NCBI GenBank assembly: GCA_029062005.1
Contig: JAIDQZ010000113.1
Location: 1-35,792, forward strand
DNA: 35,792 nt
Direction: 5' to 3'
Source: Muribaculaceae bacterium
GTDB taxonomy: Bacteria > Bacteroidota > Bacteroidia > Bacteroidales > Muribaculaceae
Position numbers and translations under genes: made by a program. Shown piece after piece: positions 25,801 through 34,072 of the stretch (position 1 is the first letter of the stretch; each line of letters begins with the position of its first letter). The notes below the pieces were generated by a model that made no database searches, was not told the DNA's origin, and worked only from the letters and a program-made list of their open reading frames with translations.

Positions 25801-26157
25801 ACTTCACTCTCGTTCACTAACGGCACTCTCAACTGGGATGACAGCAAGTATGTTCTCTGCTGGGCTGTTTATGCCGGCGATCAGTTACTCGGTTTCACTA
25901 CGGAATGCAGCTATGTTCCTGCTGTAAAAACCAATGTATTCGGCATTCGCGCTGTCAATGAGATGGGTGGTCTCGGTGAGATGGTGACTACCGGAACTTC
26001 AGGAGTCGACTCCATAGCAAATGAGGGAGCTGCCACAGGCATCAGATACTACAATATGCAGGGTATCGAGGTCAAACCCGGCAATACTCCCGCAGCGCTG
26101 ATCAAGGTGACAACCTACAGCAACGGAACGACAAAAGTAGAGAAGGTAATGGAATGA
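22804..26157 (+). CDS. Large secreted pectin methylesterase (CE8) with adhesion-type repeats and T9SS-like tail
   Basis: Removes methyl esters from pectin. The 1117-residue protein has a signal peptide (to about residue 29, MKAQ). Domains in order: a jelly-roll-like N-terminal domain (30-225); two divergent InlB-type repeats (about 228-300 and 302-380, with GYNFVNWTDADG and TFTNWSDGQ); a discoidin-like domain (about 385-560); a Big_5/SbsA-type Ig domain (about 565-660, APVMLSTVPAEGA); and the CE8 right-handed helix (about 670-985). Catalytic residues are present: Asp817 in GYQDTY, Asp840 in GRTDFLCG and Arg897 in GRPW. The C-terminus (GIRYYNMQGIEVKPG, then a strand ending KVEKVME) resembles a T9SS type A sorting domain. 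It meets the cardiolipin synthase gene tail to tail. No pectate lyase or SusC/D gene is adjacent. Confidence 0.9.
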   Translation: MNIKRFIPRAIIAITAIIALAWGLSMKAQTYTNEPAKAFWPMDVASDFENPTLLSPEGGFSVASFELNDVAAVGTEGVNWCDYKFLKLQPKKDANDAVRWTLKPSKGLSFTPTKVSAYIAKFGTDASAHNVIVTGKTADGKSVALGTFTSARNNRDQASDKYGKESDYAQHFDITLTADQQKQLASTEGFSLEVTVGTNNSKQGGVSQVCIEGVLNGEIVKVEKYPVSIAAAPEEAGSVAIRPLAEVYDDGTEVTLVATQKFGYNFVNWTDADGKVISDTPEFKYSIKRAESLTANFKAVNTYSITTDVTSGANDYMISYKPDPTIVDGKKMYEEGTVVTLKASSNPILTFTNWSDGQTSSEITVTMDSDKELTAEYSALDYIVGWDFYRQGGNGRPADFAYEENDAVTLNLITAEGETSGWLDKSELAAGGYEGRPAAVNWRTTGLGDYYWQTKFNASAFKNIKVVTAMLYNYNAYTKQNVEYSLDGENWKTIGTLTINGAKNWTEGEFSLPADADNKAEIYLRWISDKTSTVGGTKSDNDGIALGASFVYGEMELINDGKAPVMLSTVPAEGAVSASINGKIVLNFDEKVKIADGATAKLAGKTLTGEANGKSVIFTYKNLAFNTEYEFTLPANTISDLTDNYLDAPVKINFKTRNRPEVAKATHDFIVPDDGDFRAAITAANNREDMAKRFRIFVRNGEYMIPMDKSTTVNVNGGSYPDVTLRLTASNTSIIGESMKGTVIINEVPDMDGVGSHPMEGIGNADLLQIQPGVSGTYIQNITLKHGISDARGRNIVLQDKGDKTVIKDACLWGYQDTYTSNNQNARYYFEGGVLRGRTDFLCGKGDAYYNGVTLQMCASGGYLAVPSQPKKYGYIFKDCEIVGENSTIDGNYTLGRPWGEGTPIALFIDTKMTVKPSAIGWADMGNDGYPARFAEYNSKTASGTVIDLSQRKKTFGAGKHANNPVLTKEEADANDYATVISGDDDWDPAMDCEQAPIATSLSFTNGTLNWDDSKYVLCWAVYAGDQLLGFTTECSYVPAVKTNVFGIRAVNEMGGLGEMVTTGTSGVDSIANEGAATGIRYYNMQGIEVKPGNTPAALIKVTTYSNGTTKVEKVME

Positions 26158-26184
26158 CCTGAATATTAATTTGAACATATATGA

Positions 26185-26216
26185 AAATCCCGCGAAGTCA
26201 ATTCTTCGCGGGATTT
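26185..26216. terminator. Bidirectional terminator between pectinesterase and cls
   Basis: A perfect 13-bp stem (26185-26197 with 26204-26216) with loop TCAATT and A/T-rich flanks on both sides lies between two converging genes. It can serve both strands. Confidence 0.9.
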
Positions 26217-26232
26217 ATTATTTTCATAAAAA

Positions 26233-27654
26233 TCACAAGATTGGAGCGAACAGTCGGACGAGCGCTTCCATCATTCTCTCGAAGCGCCCTCTTGCCCGCC
26301 ATTTGGAAAGGGTAAGTTTGCGGGAATAGCTTATGTCTTTGAAAAATATCTCACGCATCTCGGCATTCACAGATTCCGAATATATCAGAAGGTTTGCCTC
26401 AAAATTATTCTCAAAACTTCGGAAATCGAAATTTACCGAACCTGTTGTCACGAAGTCATCATCAATGATCATGGTCTTGGCATGAAGCATTCCGGGAGTG
26501 AAGAGATAGAACTTGACTCCGGCTCTCAGACAGTCGTCGATATAGGAACGGCTTCCATAGCCAAGCATCCGGGAATCAGTCTTCTCCGGAATCATGACGC
26601 GCACATCAACTCCCGACAATGCCGCTCCCTGAAGTGCCTTCAGCAGAGAATCAGTAGGCAGGAAATAGGGAGTCTGGATATATACTCTCTTCTTAGCAGA
26701 GGCTATCGCCTGCTGATAGCAGAGCACGAGGTTATTCCATTTGTCGACCGGACCGGAGGTGACGAGCTGCATGTCGACATCGCCGGCATCCTCAAAGCCG
26801 ACCGGAGAAATAGGCTGCACATTGACTTCCGGACGAAGAAAATTCCAATCAAGAGCGAAACTATACATCATCGACTCTATTACGGGACCCTGCACACGAA
26901 GATGCGTGTCACGCCATATTCTGCCATCGGGAGAGACTTCAACATATCTGTCGGCGACATTCATGCCTCCGATATAACCTATTCTGCCGTCTATAATGGC
27001 AATCTTGCGGTGGTTGCGCCAATTGATTCTGTTAGCGAGTTTTCGGAAAGTGACCCTGAAAAAGGGATGCGAATCTATCCCGAGCAGGTGCATGCGCCTG
27101 AAGAATTTATTAGAGGTGGAAAAGGAGCCTACATGATCATAGAGCACCTTTACGCGAATTCCTTCCTTCACTTTCTCTGCAAGGAGGTTTAGAATCTCAT
27201 TTCCTATTCGGTCGTCACTGTAAATATAGTATTGAATGAAAATAAATTCCTTTGCTTCGCGTATGTCTTGCATAAACCGCTTGAACTTACTCTTGCCGTC
27301 GGTGAAGATCTCAACACTGTTGTTACGGTCGAGATGGGCATGACAAAGATTGTGAGCAAGCTTTACTTTCTGTATTTGGTCGGCGTTTAGCCCTGTATTG
27401 TCGAATGAATGTTGCTTGGGTCTTGATTTCTCAAGAAGCTTGCGTCGTACTTTCCGGCTGACCATTGCTTTTCCCTTGAGACTCCTGCCGAAGAATAGAT
27501 AGAACACTACACCGATTACCGGAAGAAAGAGAAGGGCAAGAGTCCATGAAAGGGCACGTATCGGATTTTTATTTTCCGAGACAACCACTACCACGCAGGA
27601 TATCACCACTACGAAATAGATAATAAAAAGCGATATGTTGATCCAGAAGTACAA
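26233..27654 (-). CDS. cls: Cardiolipin synthase (phospholipase D family)
   Basis: Joins two phosphatidylglycerols to make cardiolipin at the inner membrane. The 473-residue protein opens with two membrane helices (about 5-25 and 36-55) and carries two PLD HKD motifs: His215/Lys217 in NHRKIAIIDG and His391/Lys393 in HAKTMIIDD, each followed by the expected Gly-Ser/Gly-Gly strand (GYIGGMN, TTGSVNFD). The start appears to be TTG at 27654: no ATG lies in frame upstream before a stop at about 27669, and the next Met would remove both membrane helices. No clear promoter motif is visible upstream. Confidence 0.94.
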   Translation of the reverse strand: MYFWINISLFIIYFVVVISCVVVVVSENKNPIRALSWTLALLFLPVIGVVFYLFFGRSLKGKAMVSRKVRRKLLEKSRPKQHSFDNTGLNADQIQKVKLAHNLCHAHLDRNNSVEIFTDGKSKFKRFMQDIREAKEFIFIQYYIYSDDRIGNEILNLLAEKVKEGIRVKVLYDHVGSFSTSNKFFRRMHLLGIDSHPFFRVTFRKLANRINWRNHRKIAIIDGRIGYIGGMNVADRYVEVSPDGRIWRDTHLRVQGPVIESMMYSFALDWNFLRPEVNVQPISPVGFEDAGDVDMQLVTSGPVDKWNNLVLCYQQAIASAKKRVYIQTPYFLPTDSLLKALQGAALSGVDVRVMIPEKTDSRMLGYGSRSYIDDCLRAGVKFYLFTPGMLHAKTMIIDDDFVTTGSVNFDFRSFENNFEANLLIYSESVNAEMREIFFKDISYSRKLTLSKWRARGRFERMMEALVRLFAPIL

Positions 27655-27692
27655 ATTAATTGTAAATTATGAATTATGAATAGATAACGGCA

Positions 27693-27734
27693 GACCCGCA
27701 GAGGTGCATCGAAAGGATGCCGCCTCTGCGGGTC
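27693..27734 (-). terminator. Long hairpin at the end of the ribosomal protein operon
   Basis: A perfect 12-bp outer stem (27693-27704 with 27723-27734) continues, after a small internal loop, into a 5-bp inner stem (27706-27710 with 27716-27720). It lies about 50 nt beyond the rplQ stop. No strong T run follows on either strand, so it may act as an RNA 3'-end stabiliser or a weak terminator. Confidence 0.6.
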
Positions 27735-27784
27735 GGAATTTATCTTATATGGCATTCACCATATAGTATCGGAAAAACTCTCAA

Positions 27785-28282
27785 TTACTCAGCTGCGGGA
27801 GCTTCTTCAGCTGCAGGAGCCTCAGCTGCAGGAGCTTCTGCTACGGGAGCTGCTTCAGCTTTCTTGCCTCCACGGCGGCTGCGACGGGTCTTAGTCTTTG
27901 CAGACTTTTCTCCGAGCATATTCTCGTTGAAGTCCACGAGCTCGATCATTGCCATTTCGGCATTATCGCCGAGACGGTGACCTGTCTTCAGGATACGGGT
28001 GTATCCGCCCGGACGGTCAGCTACTTTTTCAGCAACCACGCCGAAAAGTTCCTTGATAGCCTCTTTATTCTGGAGATAGCTGAACACAAGACGACGATTG
28101 TTCATATCGTCTTTCTTGCTGCGAGTGATAAGAGGTTCGGCGTAGACACGGAGTGCCTTTGCCTTTGCCAGAGTCGTGAAGATTCTCTTGTGCATGATGA
28201 GAGAGATTGCAAGATTCGAGAGCAGCGCTTCGCGATGTCCCTTCTTACGACTCAGGTGGTTGAATTTCTTATTGTGTCTCAT
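27785..28282 (-). CDS. rplQ: 50S ribosomal protein L17 with Ala/Pro/Glu-rich tail
   Basis: The last gene of the alpha operon. The 165-residue protein begins [28 protein letters not shown] (split here by family knowledge: [10 protein letters not shown] then [10 protein letters not shown]) and has ITTRSKK-like and [19 protein letters not shown] signatures of L17. Typical bacterial L17 is about 115-130 residues; this one adds a basic [11 protein letters not shown] linker and a 24-residue low-complexity tail rich in Ala, Pro and Glu (27788-27859) encoded by imperfect GCTCCTGCAGCTGA repeats. Such tails are seen in Bacteroidetes L17. It lies 8 nt after rpoA. Confidence 0.97.
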   Translation of the reverse strand: MRHNKKFNHLSRKKGHREALLSNLAISLIMHKRIFTTLAKAKALRVYAEPLITRSKKDDMNNRRLVFSYLQNKEAIKELFGVVAEKVADRPGGYTRILKTGHRLGDNAEMAMIELVDFNENMLGEKSAKTKTRRSRRGGKKAEAAPVAEAPAAEAPAAEEAPAAE

Positions 28283-28290
28283 CGTTGTGT

Positions 28291-29295
28291 TTATTCTTTA
28301 TCTAATTTATACTTTGAAATATCCATGCCGAACGAGAGGTTGTTGTTCTGGAGGAGTTCGTCGAGTTCTGTGAGCGACTTCTTACCGAAGTTACGGAATT
28401 TGAGAAGATCGTTTTTCTGGAACTGAACAAGTTCTCCAAGAGTTTCAACTTCAGCGCTCTTCAAGCAGTTGAGAGCACGGACGCTAAGATCCATGTCGAC
28501 GAGCTTGCTCTTAAGGAGCTGACGCATCTTAAGAACTTCTTCATCAAATTCTTCGGGAGCTTCGTCAGCAGGAGTCTCAATAGAGATTTTCTCATCGCTG
28601 AAGAGCATGAAGTGGTGGATCAAGATTTTAGCGGCCTCTTTAAGAGCATCTTTCGGAAGGATGGAGCCATCGGTGGTCACTTCGAGTATGAGTTTCTCGT
28701 AGTCGGTTTTCTGCTCAACGCGGAAATTCTCGACTGCATATTTCACGTTTTTGATAGGCGTGTAGATGGAGTCGACGGCTATGACAGCGGGATCCGCACC
28801 GTTAGCACGAAGCATTTCGCGGTTTTCATCAGCAGGCACCCAGCCGCGTCCTTTATTGATGGTAAATTCCATATTGAAGGATGCGTCGGGTGAGAGATGG
28901 CAGATCACCAGCTCGGGGTTGAGTACCTCAAAACCCGAAAGAGCTTTACCCAAGTCTCCTGCTTTCAATACATCAGTACCCGAAACGAGGAGCTTACCGG
29001 TCTCTTCGTCATGGTCTTCAGTGATCTGCTTGAACCGGACCTGCTTGAGGTTGAGGATGATGTTAGTTACATCCTCCTTGACGCCTGGGATCGAATCCAA
29101 CTCATGCGCTACTCCATCGATACGGATTGAGCAGATGGCAAAGCCACCGAGCGAAGAAAGGAGAATCCTCCGGAGGGCATTGCCGATAGTCTGGCCATAC
29201 CCCGGCTCAAGCGGACGGAATTCGAACTTGCCGAATTTTGAGTCCGCTTCAAGCATGAGGACCTTATCGGGTTTTTGAAACGCTAATATTGACAT
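28291..29295 (-). CDS. rpoA: DNA-directed RNA polymerase subunit alpha
   Basis: Scaffold for RNA polymerase assembly and contact point for activators. The 334-residue protein has the alpha N-terminal domain ([57 protein letters not shown]) and the alpha C-terminal domain (about 255-325: [22 protein letters not shown] helix and [19 protein letters not shown]), joined by an acidic linker. It lies between rpsD (16 nt) and rplQ (8 nt) in the usual order. Confidence 0.98.
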   Translation of the reverse strand: MSILAFQKPDKVLMLEADSKFGKFEFRPLEPGYGQTIGNALRRILLSSLGGFAICSIRIDGVAHELDSIPGVKEDVTNIILNLKQVRFKQITEDHDEETGKLLVSGTDVLKAGDLGKALSGFEVLNPELVICHLSPDASFNMEFTINKGRGWVPADENREMLRANGADPAVIAVDSIYTPIKNVKYAVENFRVEQKTDYEKLILEVTTDGSILPKDALKEAAKILIHHFMLFSDEKISIETPADEAPEEFDEEVLKMRQLLKSKLVDMDLSVRALNCLKSAEVETLGELVQFQKNDLLKFRNFGKKSLTELDELLQNNNLSFGMDISKYKLDKE

Positions 29296-29311
29296 GGGTT
29301 ACAACAGTTTA

Positions 29312-29917
29312 TTATTTAGAATAGAGCTCGACGATCAGCTGCTCCTTGATATTCTCGGGGATATCCTCACGCTGTGGGAGATGAAGGAATTTGCCACCCT
29401 TCACGCTCTCGTCCCACTCGATCCAAGGATACTTGCTGTGGTTGAAACCAGCGAGATTGTCAGCTATAACTTCGAGAGACTTAGCCTTTTCACGTACAGC
29501 GACTACATCACCTGGCTTCACTTGATAAGACGGGATGTTGACAACATCTCCGTTGACAGTGATATGCTTGTGAAGCACGATCTGACGGGCTGCGGGACGG
29601 GTAGGAGCGATGCCAAGACGATAGACTACGTTATCGAGACGGCTTTCAAGCAACTGGAGGAGAACCTCACCAGTAATACCCTTCGTGCGCGCTGCACGCT
29701 CGAACAGGTTGCGGAACTGACGTTCGAGTACACCGTATGTGTATTTTGCTTTCTGCTTTTCTTTAAGCTGTGTGCCGTATTCGGAAGTTTTACGACGACG
29801 GTTGTTACCGTGCTGACCCGGGGGATAATTCTTTTTGGTCAGAACTTTGTCTTCTCCGTAGATAGCCTCACCGAATTTACGGGCAATTTTAGTTTTTGGG
29901 CCTGTGTATCTTGCCAT
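29312..29917 (-). CDS. rpsD: 30S ribosomal protein S4
   Basis: Primary 16S rRNA binding protein of the 30S body. The 201-residue product starts [19 protein letters not shown] and contains [27 protein letters not shown] and the S4 RNA-binding domain (about 92-155: [37 protein letters not shown]). No N-terminal zinc cysteines are present (C-minus form). A 155-nt gap separates it from rpsK, by far the widest gap in the ribosomal cluster, and may hold a regulatory leader. Confidence 0.98.
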   Translation of the reverse strand: MARYTGPKTKIARKFGEAIYGEDKVLTKKNYPPGQHGNNRRRKTSEYGTQLKEKQKAKYTYGVLERQFRNLFERAARTKGITGEVLLQLLESRLDNVVYRLGIAPTRPAARQIVLHKHITVNGDVVNIPSYQVKPGDVVAVREKAKSLEVIADNLAGFNHSKYPWIEWDESVKGGKFLHLPQREDIPENIKEQLIVELYSK

Positions 29918-30072
29918 TTTTTAATTTTCTTAGAAAAATTTGACTAATAAAAAGAGTGTCAAACATTAGAGCTATATATTCTTATGGATTGCCCCTTAGC
30001 GCAGCCGCGACCCCTCCGAGAGAAAGAATATCATGAGGGTCATTCGCATTCAGGGCATCCGGGCGGAAAATA
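29918..30072 (-). promoter_or_regulatory. 155-nt rpsK-rpsD intergenic leader with hairpin potential
   Basis: All other gaps in this ribosomal cluster are about 8-31 nt. On the - strand GACCCTC (30035-30041) can pair with GAGGGGTC (30009-30016) with one bulged G, and a GC-rich stretch (GGTCGCGGCTGCGC) and then an A/T-rich stretch lead up to rpsD. No TTTG/TAnnTTTG promoter was found. Since S4 regulates its own operon in other bacteria, an S4-binding or processing site is a possibility (inference). Confidence 0.35.
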
Positions 30073-30462
30073 TCAGACTCTTCTTCTCTTTGGAGGACGG
30101 CATCCGTTGTGCGGGAGCGGAGTCACATCGACGATCTCCACTACTTCGATTCCTGCACCGTGCACGGTACGGATTGCTGACTCACGACCGTTGCCCGGTC
30201 CCTTCACATAAGCCTTTACCTTGCGAAGTCCGAGATCGTAAGCGACCTTTGCACAGTCCTGTGCTGCCATCTGAGCTGCATAGGGTGTGTTCTTCTTCGA
30301 ACCGCGGAAGCCCATCTTTCCGGCTGATGACCATGAGATCACCTGACCTTCAGAGTTAGCTAAGCACACGATGATGTTGTTGAAAGAGGAATGTACGTGA
30401 AGCTGACCCATTGCGTCAACCTTGACGTTTCTCTTCTTAGCTGCGACTGTCTTTTTTGCCAT
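30073..30462 (-). CDS. rpsK: 30S ribosomal protein S11
   Basis: S11 lies on the platform of the 30S subunit by the mRNA exit. The 129-residue product has [57 protein letters not shown] and the end [13 protein letters not shown], all family hallmarks, and is of normal length. It starts 9 nt after rpsM; the following gap to rpsD is unusually long. Confidence 0.98.
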   Translation of the reverse strand: MAKKTVAAKKRNVKVDAMGQLHVHSSFNNIIVCLANSEGQVISWSSAGKMGFRGSKKNTPYAAQMAAQDCAKVAYDLGLRKVKAYVKGPGNGRESAIRTVHGAGIEVVEIVDVTPLPHNGCRPPKRRRV

Positions 30463-30471
30463 AATTTATAA

Positions 30472-30852
30472 TTATTTAGTAGCTTTCTTCTTATTAGCAA
30501 CTGTTTTCTTGCGTCCTTTACGGGTGCGCGCGTTGTTTTTGGTGCTCTGGCCACGCACGGGGAGACCGAGACGGTGACGTATTCCCCTGTAGCAACCGAT
30601 ATCCATAAGACGCTTGATGTTAAGCTGGATTTCAGAACGGAGGTCACCTTCCACCTTGTATTCGGTCTGAATAACTTCGCGGACAGCGGCAGCCTGATCG
30701 TCGGTCCAGTCCTGAACCTTGATCATTCCGTCTACACCTGCCTTCTTAAGGATAGTGTTAGCTGCGCTACGGCCGATACCGTAGATATATGTGAGGGCTA
30801 TGAAGCCTCTTTTGTTTTGCGGCAAATCAACGCCGACTATACGTACTGCCAT
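30472..30852 (-). CDS. rpsM: 30S ribosomal protein S13
   Basis: S13 forms bridges between 30S and 50S and contacts P-site tRNA. The 126-residue product begins [16 protein letters not shown] and contains [40 protein letters not shown] and [15 protein letters not shown]. Complete and of normal length. It lies 34 nt after rpmJ. Confidence 0.98.
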   Translation of the reverse strand: MAVRIVGVDLPQNKRGFIALTYIYGIGRSAANTILKKAGVDGMIKVQDWTDDQAAAVREVIQTEYKVEGDLRSEIQLNIKRLMDIGCYRGIRHRLGLPVRGQSTKNNARTRKGRKKTVANKKKATK

Positions 30853-30886
30853 AATTTTGTAATTACGTTTTTAGTGCTTGGGGCTC

Positions 30887-31003
30887 TTAGCCTTGGCGCT
30901 GTTTGAGTTTAGGATTCTTTTTGTTGATTACGTACAATCTACCTTTACGACGCACTATCTTGCTGTCGGCAGTGCGCTTTTTGATTGATGCTCTTACTTT
31001 CAT
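30887..31003 (-). CDS. rpmJ: 50S ribosomal protein L36
   Basis: A 38-residue gene read directly from the sequence. It starts [20 protein letters not shown] and ends NPKLKQRQG. The [21 protein letters not shown] pattern is L36. It contains no cysteine or histidine of the zinc-ribbon form, so it is a C-minus, zinc-independent type. It lies between infA (15 nt) and rpsM in the usual order. Confidence 0.96.
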   Translation of the reverse strand: MKVRASIKKRTADSKIVRRKGRLYVINKKNPKLKQRQG

Positions 31004-31018
31004 ATCTGGGTTTCGTTT

Positions 31019-31237
31019 TTATTTGTAACGGAATGCGATCCTCCCCTTGGTGAGATCGTAAGGCGACATTTCGACCTTTACCTTGTCTCCCGGAAGAATC
31101 TTTATGTAGTGCATCCTCATTTTGCCGGAGATATGGGCGGTTATCTCATGACCATTCTCCAACTCGACCTTGAACATAGCGTTGCTCAGGGCTTCAAGGA
31201 TCACACCGTCTTGTTCGATTGCAGCTTGTTTTGCCAT
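31019..31237 (-). CDS. infA: Translation initiation factor IF-1
   Basis: Binds the A site of the 30S subunit during initiation. The 72-residue OB-fold protein begins [20 protein letters not shown] and includes [40 protein letters not shown] and the end KGRIAFRYK, all typical. It lies 26 nt after map and 15 nt before rpmJ. Confidence 0.98.
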   Translation of the reverse strand: MAKQAAIEQDGVILEALSNAMFKVELENGHEITAHISGKMRMHYIKILPGDKVKVEMSPYDLTKGRIAFRYK

Positions 31238-31263
31238 ATGTTATGATACAAAGGAATGAAAAA

Positions 31264-32046
31264 TCAGAATTGTCTATTTCCAAGAGCCTCCTCGATATAC
31301 TTGAATGTAGTCAGGATCTCGGGGGCTTCATCAGTTATCAAAATCGTGTGCTCGAAATGAGCGGAAGGTCTGCGGTCTTTGGTGCGGGTCTGCCAACCGT
31401 CTTTCTCAAAGACTATGTTCTTCGACCCCATATTGATCATCGGCTCGATGCAGATGCACATACCGGGTTTGAGAAGCGGTCCTATACCACGACGACCGTA
31501 GTTAGGCACCTCGGGATCCTCATGCATGCTCTTGCCGATACCGTGACCGCACATCTCGCGAACTACCGAATATCCGTGATGCTCGCAGAAAGACTGCACG
31601 GCGTTGCCGATATCTCCAATTCTCTTTCCTGCCTTGGCAGCCTCTATTCCTTTATATAGTGACTGACGAGTGATTTCAAGAAAATCGTAGACCTTCTGAT
31701 CAATCTCACCAACAGCGAAAGTATAGCAGGAATCACCGTTGTAGCCGTTCAATTCCACTACACAGTCGGTGCCGACTATATCACCTTCCTTCAGCACATA
31801 TTGTGAAGGGAACCCGTGCACTACCGTTTCATTTACTTCTATGCAGAGAGTGCCGGGAAATCCATGATATCCGAGACATGCAGGCTTACCTCCATTATCA
31901 AGGATGAACTCACGGGCGATGGTATCAAGTTTATGAGTGGTCACTCCGGGCTTCACCCACTTCGCCACCTCGCCGAGAGTGCGGCTGACGAGGTCGGAAG
32001 CCTGGCGGACCAATTCAATTTCTTCTTGAGTCTTGATATAGATCAT
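31264..32046 (-). CDS. map: Methionine aminopeptidase, type I
   Basis: Removes the initiator methionine from new proteins. The 260-residue pita-bread enzyme has all metal ligands in place: His in LGYHGFPG (substrate side), Asp in GTDCVVE, Asp in NGDSCYTF, His in GHGIGKSMHE, Glu in CIEPM and Glu in HFEHTILIT. It lies 30 nt after secY and before infA, as in many Bacteroidetes (adk is absent between secY and map). Confidence 0.97.
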   Translation of the reverse strand: MIYIKTQEEIELVRQASDLVSRTLGEVAKWVKPGVTTHKLDTIAREFILDNGGKPACLGYHGFPGTLCIEVNETVVHGFPSQYVLKEGDIVGTDCVVELNGYNGDSCYTFAVGEIDQKVYDFLEITRQSLYKGIEAAKAGKRIGDIGNAVQSFCEHHGYSVVREMCGHGIGKSMHEDPEVPNYGRRGIGPLLKPGMCICIEPMINMGSKNIVFEKDGWQTRTKDRRPSAHFEHTILITDEAPEILTTFKYIEEALGNRQF

Positions 32047-32076
32047 TCTGAATTCCTATTGAAGACATTTAAGCTA

Positions 32077-33411
32077 TCAATAACCGGGACCACCAGCGCG
32101 ACCCTGAATTCTTGTACCCTTCATGAGACCATCGTAGTGACGCATCAGCAGGTGTCCTTCGACGATACGCAGAGTATCGAGGATTACGCCCACCATGATC
32201 AGAAGCGATGTGCCTCCGAAGAAAGAAGCAAAACTGCGGTTGATACCGAATACATAAGCGATAGCAGGCATAATAGCTACTATGCCGAGGAAGATAGAAC
32301 CAGGAAGAGTTATCCTTGACATGATGGAGTCAAGATAGTCTACGGTCGGCTTGCCGGGCTTAACACCGGGTATGAAACCGTTGTTTCTCTTCATGTCCTC
32401 AGCCATCTGTGCCGGACGCACTGTGATTGCAGTGTAGAAGTAAGTAAACGCTACGATCAACAGGAAATAAATGATATTATATGTCCATCCGTACATATCC
32501 GTAAGTGCACCCCAAAGTCCGGTCTGCTTATTGCTGAATCCGGCAAGAGTGATAGGAATGAACATGATAGCCTGGGCAAAGATGATAGGCATTACGCCTG
32601 CAGCATTGACCTTCAGCGGGATATACTGACGGACACCTCCATACTGCTTGTTGCCGACAATCTTCTTGGCATACTGCACAGGCACCTTGCGCACACCCTG
32701 CACAAGAAGCACTGCACCGGCAATGACTGCAAGAAGAATTACGATTTCAACAAGGAAGAGCACCAATCCACCGCCTGCAGAGTTAAGGAGACGGCTTGTA
32801 AACTCCTGGAAGAAAGCCTCCGGCAGTCGCGCTATAATACCGATGAGAATGATAAAGGAAATACCATTTCCAACACCCTTCTGGTCGATACGCTCGCCAA
32901 GCCACATGATAAACATTGAGCCGGCTGCAAGCACGATAGTCATGAAAGCCATGGTCCATGCCGTCATATTCACCACACCTCCGGCAGCAGAAACCTGATA
33001 CTTGAGATTGACAAGATAGGCGGGACCCTGAAGCACCAGAATCAGCACGGTAAGATATCGTGTGTACTGGTTAAGTTTCATCCTTCCGCTTTCTCCTTCA
33101 CGCTGCATCTTCTGGAAAGAAGGAAGCACCATGCCGAGAAGCTGAATCACGATCGATGCCGTGATATAGGGCATGATACCGAGAGCGAAGATTGAGGCCT
33201 GTGAGAACGCACCGCCCGAGAACATATCGAGAAGCTGCATCAGACCACCGGAAGTGAAATTTTTAAGTGCCATCAGGTCGTCGGGATTGATACCCGGAAG
33301 GACCACATAGCATCCGAAGCGATAGATGATCACAAGCAGAAGGGTAATCCCGATACGCTTGCGAAGATCTTCGACACTCCAGATATCTTTAATTGTTTGT
33401 GTAAATCCCAT
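32077..33411 (-). CDS. secY: Protein translocase subunit SecY
   Basis: Pore of the Sec translocon in the inner membrane. The 444-residue protein shows about ten membrane helices, the N-terminal KDIWSVEDLRKRIGITLLLV segment, plug-region residues (SGGAFSQASIFALGIMPYI), QRMQREGESGR-type cytosolic loop, and the C-terminal segments NNGFIPGVKPGKPT and VGVILDTLRIVEGHLLMRHY. Length is normal. It sits 11 nt after rplO in the spc operon. Confidence 0.98.
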   Translation of the reverse strand: MGFTQTIKDIWSVEDLRKRIGITLLLVIIYRFGCYVVLPGINPDDLMALKNFTSGGLMQLLDMFSGGAFSQASIFALGIMPYITASIVIQLLGMVLPSFQKMQREGESGRMKLNQYTRYLTVLILVLQGPAYLVNLKYQVSAAGGVVNMTAWTMAFMTIVLAAGSMFIMWLGERIDQKGVGNGISFIILIGIIARLPEAFFQEFTSRLLNSAGGGLVLFLVEIVILLAVIAGAVLLVQGVRKVPVQYAKKIVGNKQYGGVRQYIPLKVNAAGVMPIIFAQAIMFIPITLAGFSNKQTGLWGALTDMYGWTYNIIYFLLIVAFTYFYTAITVRPAQMAEDMKRNNGFIPGVKPGKPTVDYLDSIMSRITLPGSIFLGIVAIMPAIAYVFGINRSFASFFGGTSLLIMVGVILDTLRIVEGHLLMRHYDGLMKGTRIQGRAGGPGY

Positions 33412-33422
33412 TTGACAGAAAG

Positions 33423-33869
33423 TTATTTTTTGATTACAGAGCCACCTGCAGCCGTGATTGCGGCTTCTGCAGATTTGGAGAAGGCGTCAGCCTCCACCTC
33501 GATTTTGCGGGTGAGGGCACCGTTACCAAGAATCTTTACAAGTACATTCTTAGGAACGAGACCTGCTGCGCGAAGATCGGCAACTGTAATCTTCTCAAGA
33601 TTCTGTGCTGTGGCAAGTGCTTCGAGAGCATCAATATTGAGCGCCTTATATTCCACTCTATTGATATTCTGGAAACCGAATTTTGGCACACGGCGCTGAA
33701 GCGGCATCTGACCGCCTTCGAATCCGATTTTACGTTTGTAGCCTGAGCGTGATTTGGCACCCTTGTGTCCACGTGTGGAAGTGCCGCCATAACCGGAGCC
33801 CGGACCACGGCCGATTCTCTTGTCACCCTTATTGCTACCGGGTGCTGGTTTTAGATTATGTAGTTCCAT
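33423..33869 (-). CDS. rplO: 50S ribosomal protein L15
   Basis: The 148-residue product begins MELHNLKPAPGS and has the glycine/arginine-rich N-terminal region (RIGRGPGSGYGGTSTRGHKG, KSRSGYKRKIGFEGGQMPL), which threads into the 23S rRNA, and a globular C-terminal domain (VLVKILGNGALTRKIEVEA). Complete. It lies 15 nt after rpmD. Confidence 0.98.
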   Translation of the reverse strand: MELHNLKPAPGSNKGDKRIGRGPGSGYGGTSTRGHKGAKSRSGYKRKIGFEGGQMPLQRRVPKFGFQNINRVEYKALNIDALEALATAQNLEKITVADLRAAGLVPKNVLVKILGNGALTRKIEVEADAFSKSAEAAITAAGGSVIKK

Positions 33870-33884
33870 TGGAATTATACAATT

Positions 33885-34064
33885 TTAGAGTTTTGTTACT
33901 TCTACGAGGTGATGAACAGCCTTAACCATACCGAGGATTGCCGGATTGTCTTCCTTTACGACTGTATGGTTCATCTTGCGGAGACCAAGAGCATCGAGGG
34001 TGCGCTTCTGAACTGCCGGGCAGTTGATGCGGCTTTTAATTTGCTTGATTGCTATCTGTGCCAT
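33885..34064 (-). CDS. rpmD: 50S ribosomal protein L30
   Basis: A 59-residue gene read directly from the sequence, starting MAQIAIKQIKSRINCP and ending HHLVEVTKL. The pattern IKQIKSRI...QKRTLDALGLRKMN...VVKEDNPAILGMVKAVHHLV is L30. It lies between rpsE (8 nt) and rplO (15 nt), the standard spc operon position. Confidence 0.96.
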   Translation of the reverse strand: MAQIAIKQIKSRINCPAVQKRTLDALGLRKMNHTVVKEDNPAILGMVKAVHHLVEVTKL

Positions 34065-34072
34065 ATCAGTAA

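Noticed and set aside
26482-27192. 236-codon open frame on the + strand opposite cls
   Set aside because: Antisense shadow of the cardiolipin synthase coding region with no recognisable domain or promoter.
29294-29947. 217-codon open frame on the + strand opposite rpsD
   Set aside because: It lies wholly antisense to the clearly conserved rpsD gene, shows no family features, and mirrors the codon pattern of S4.
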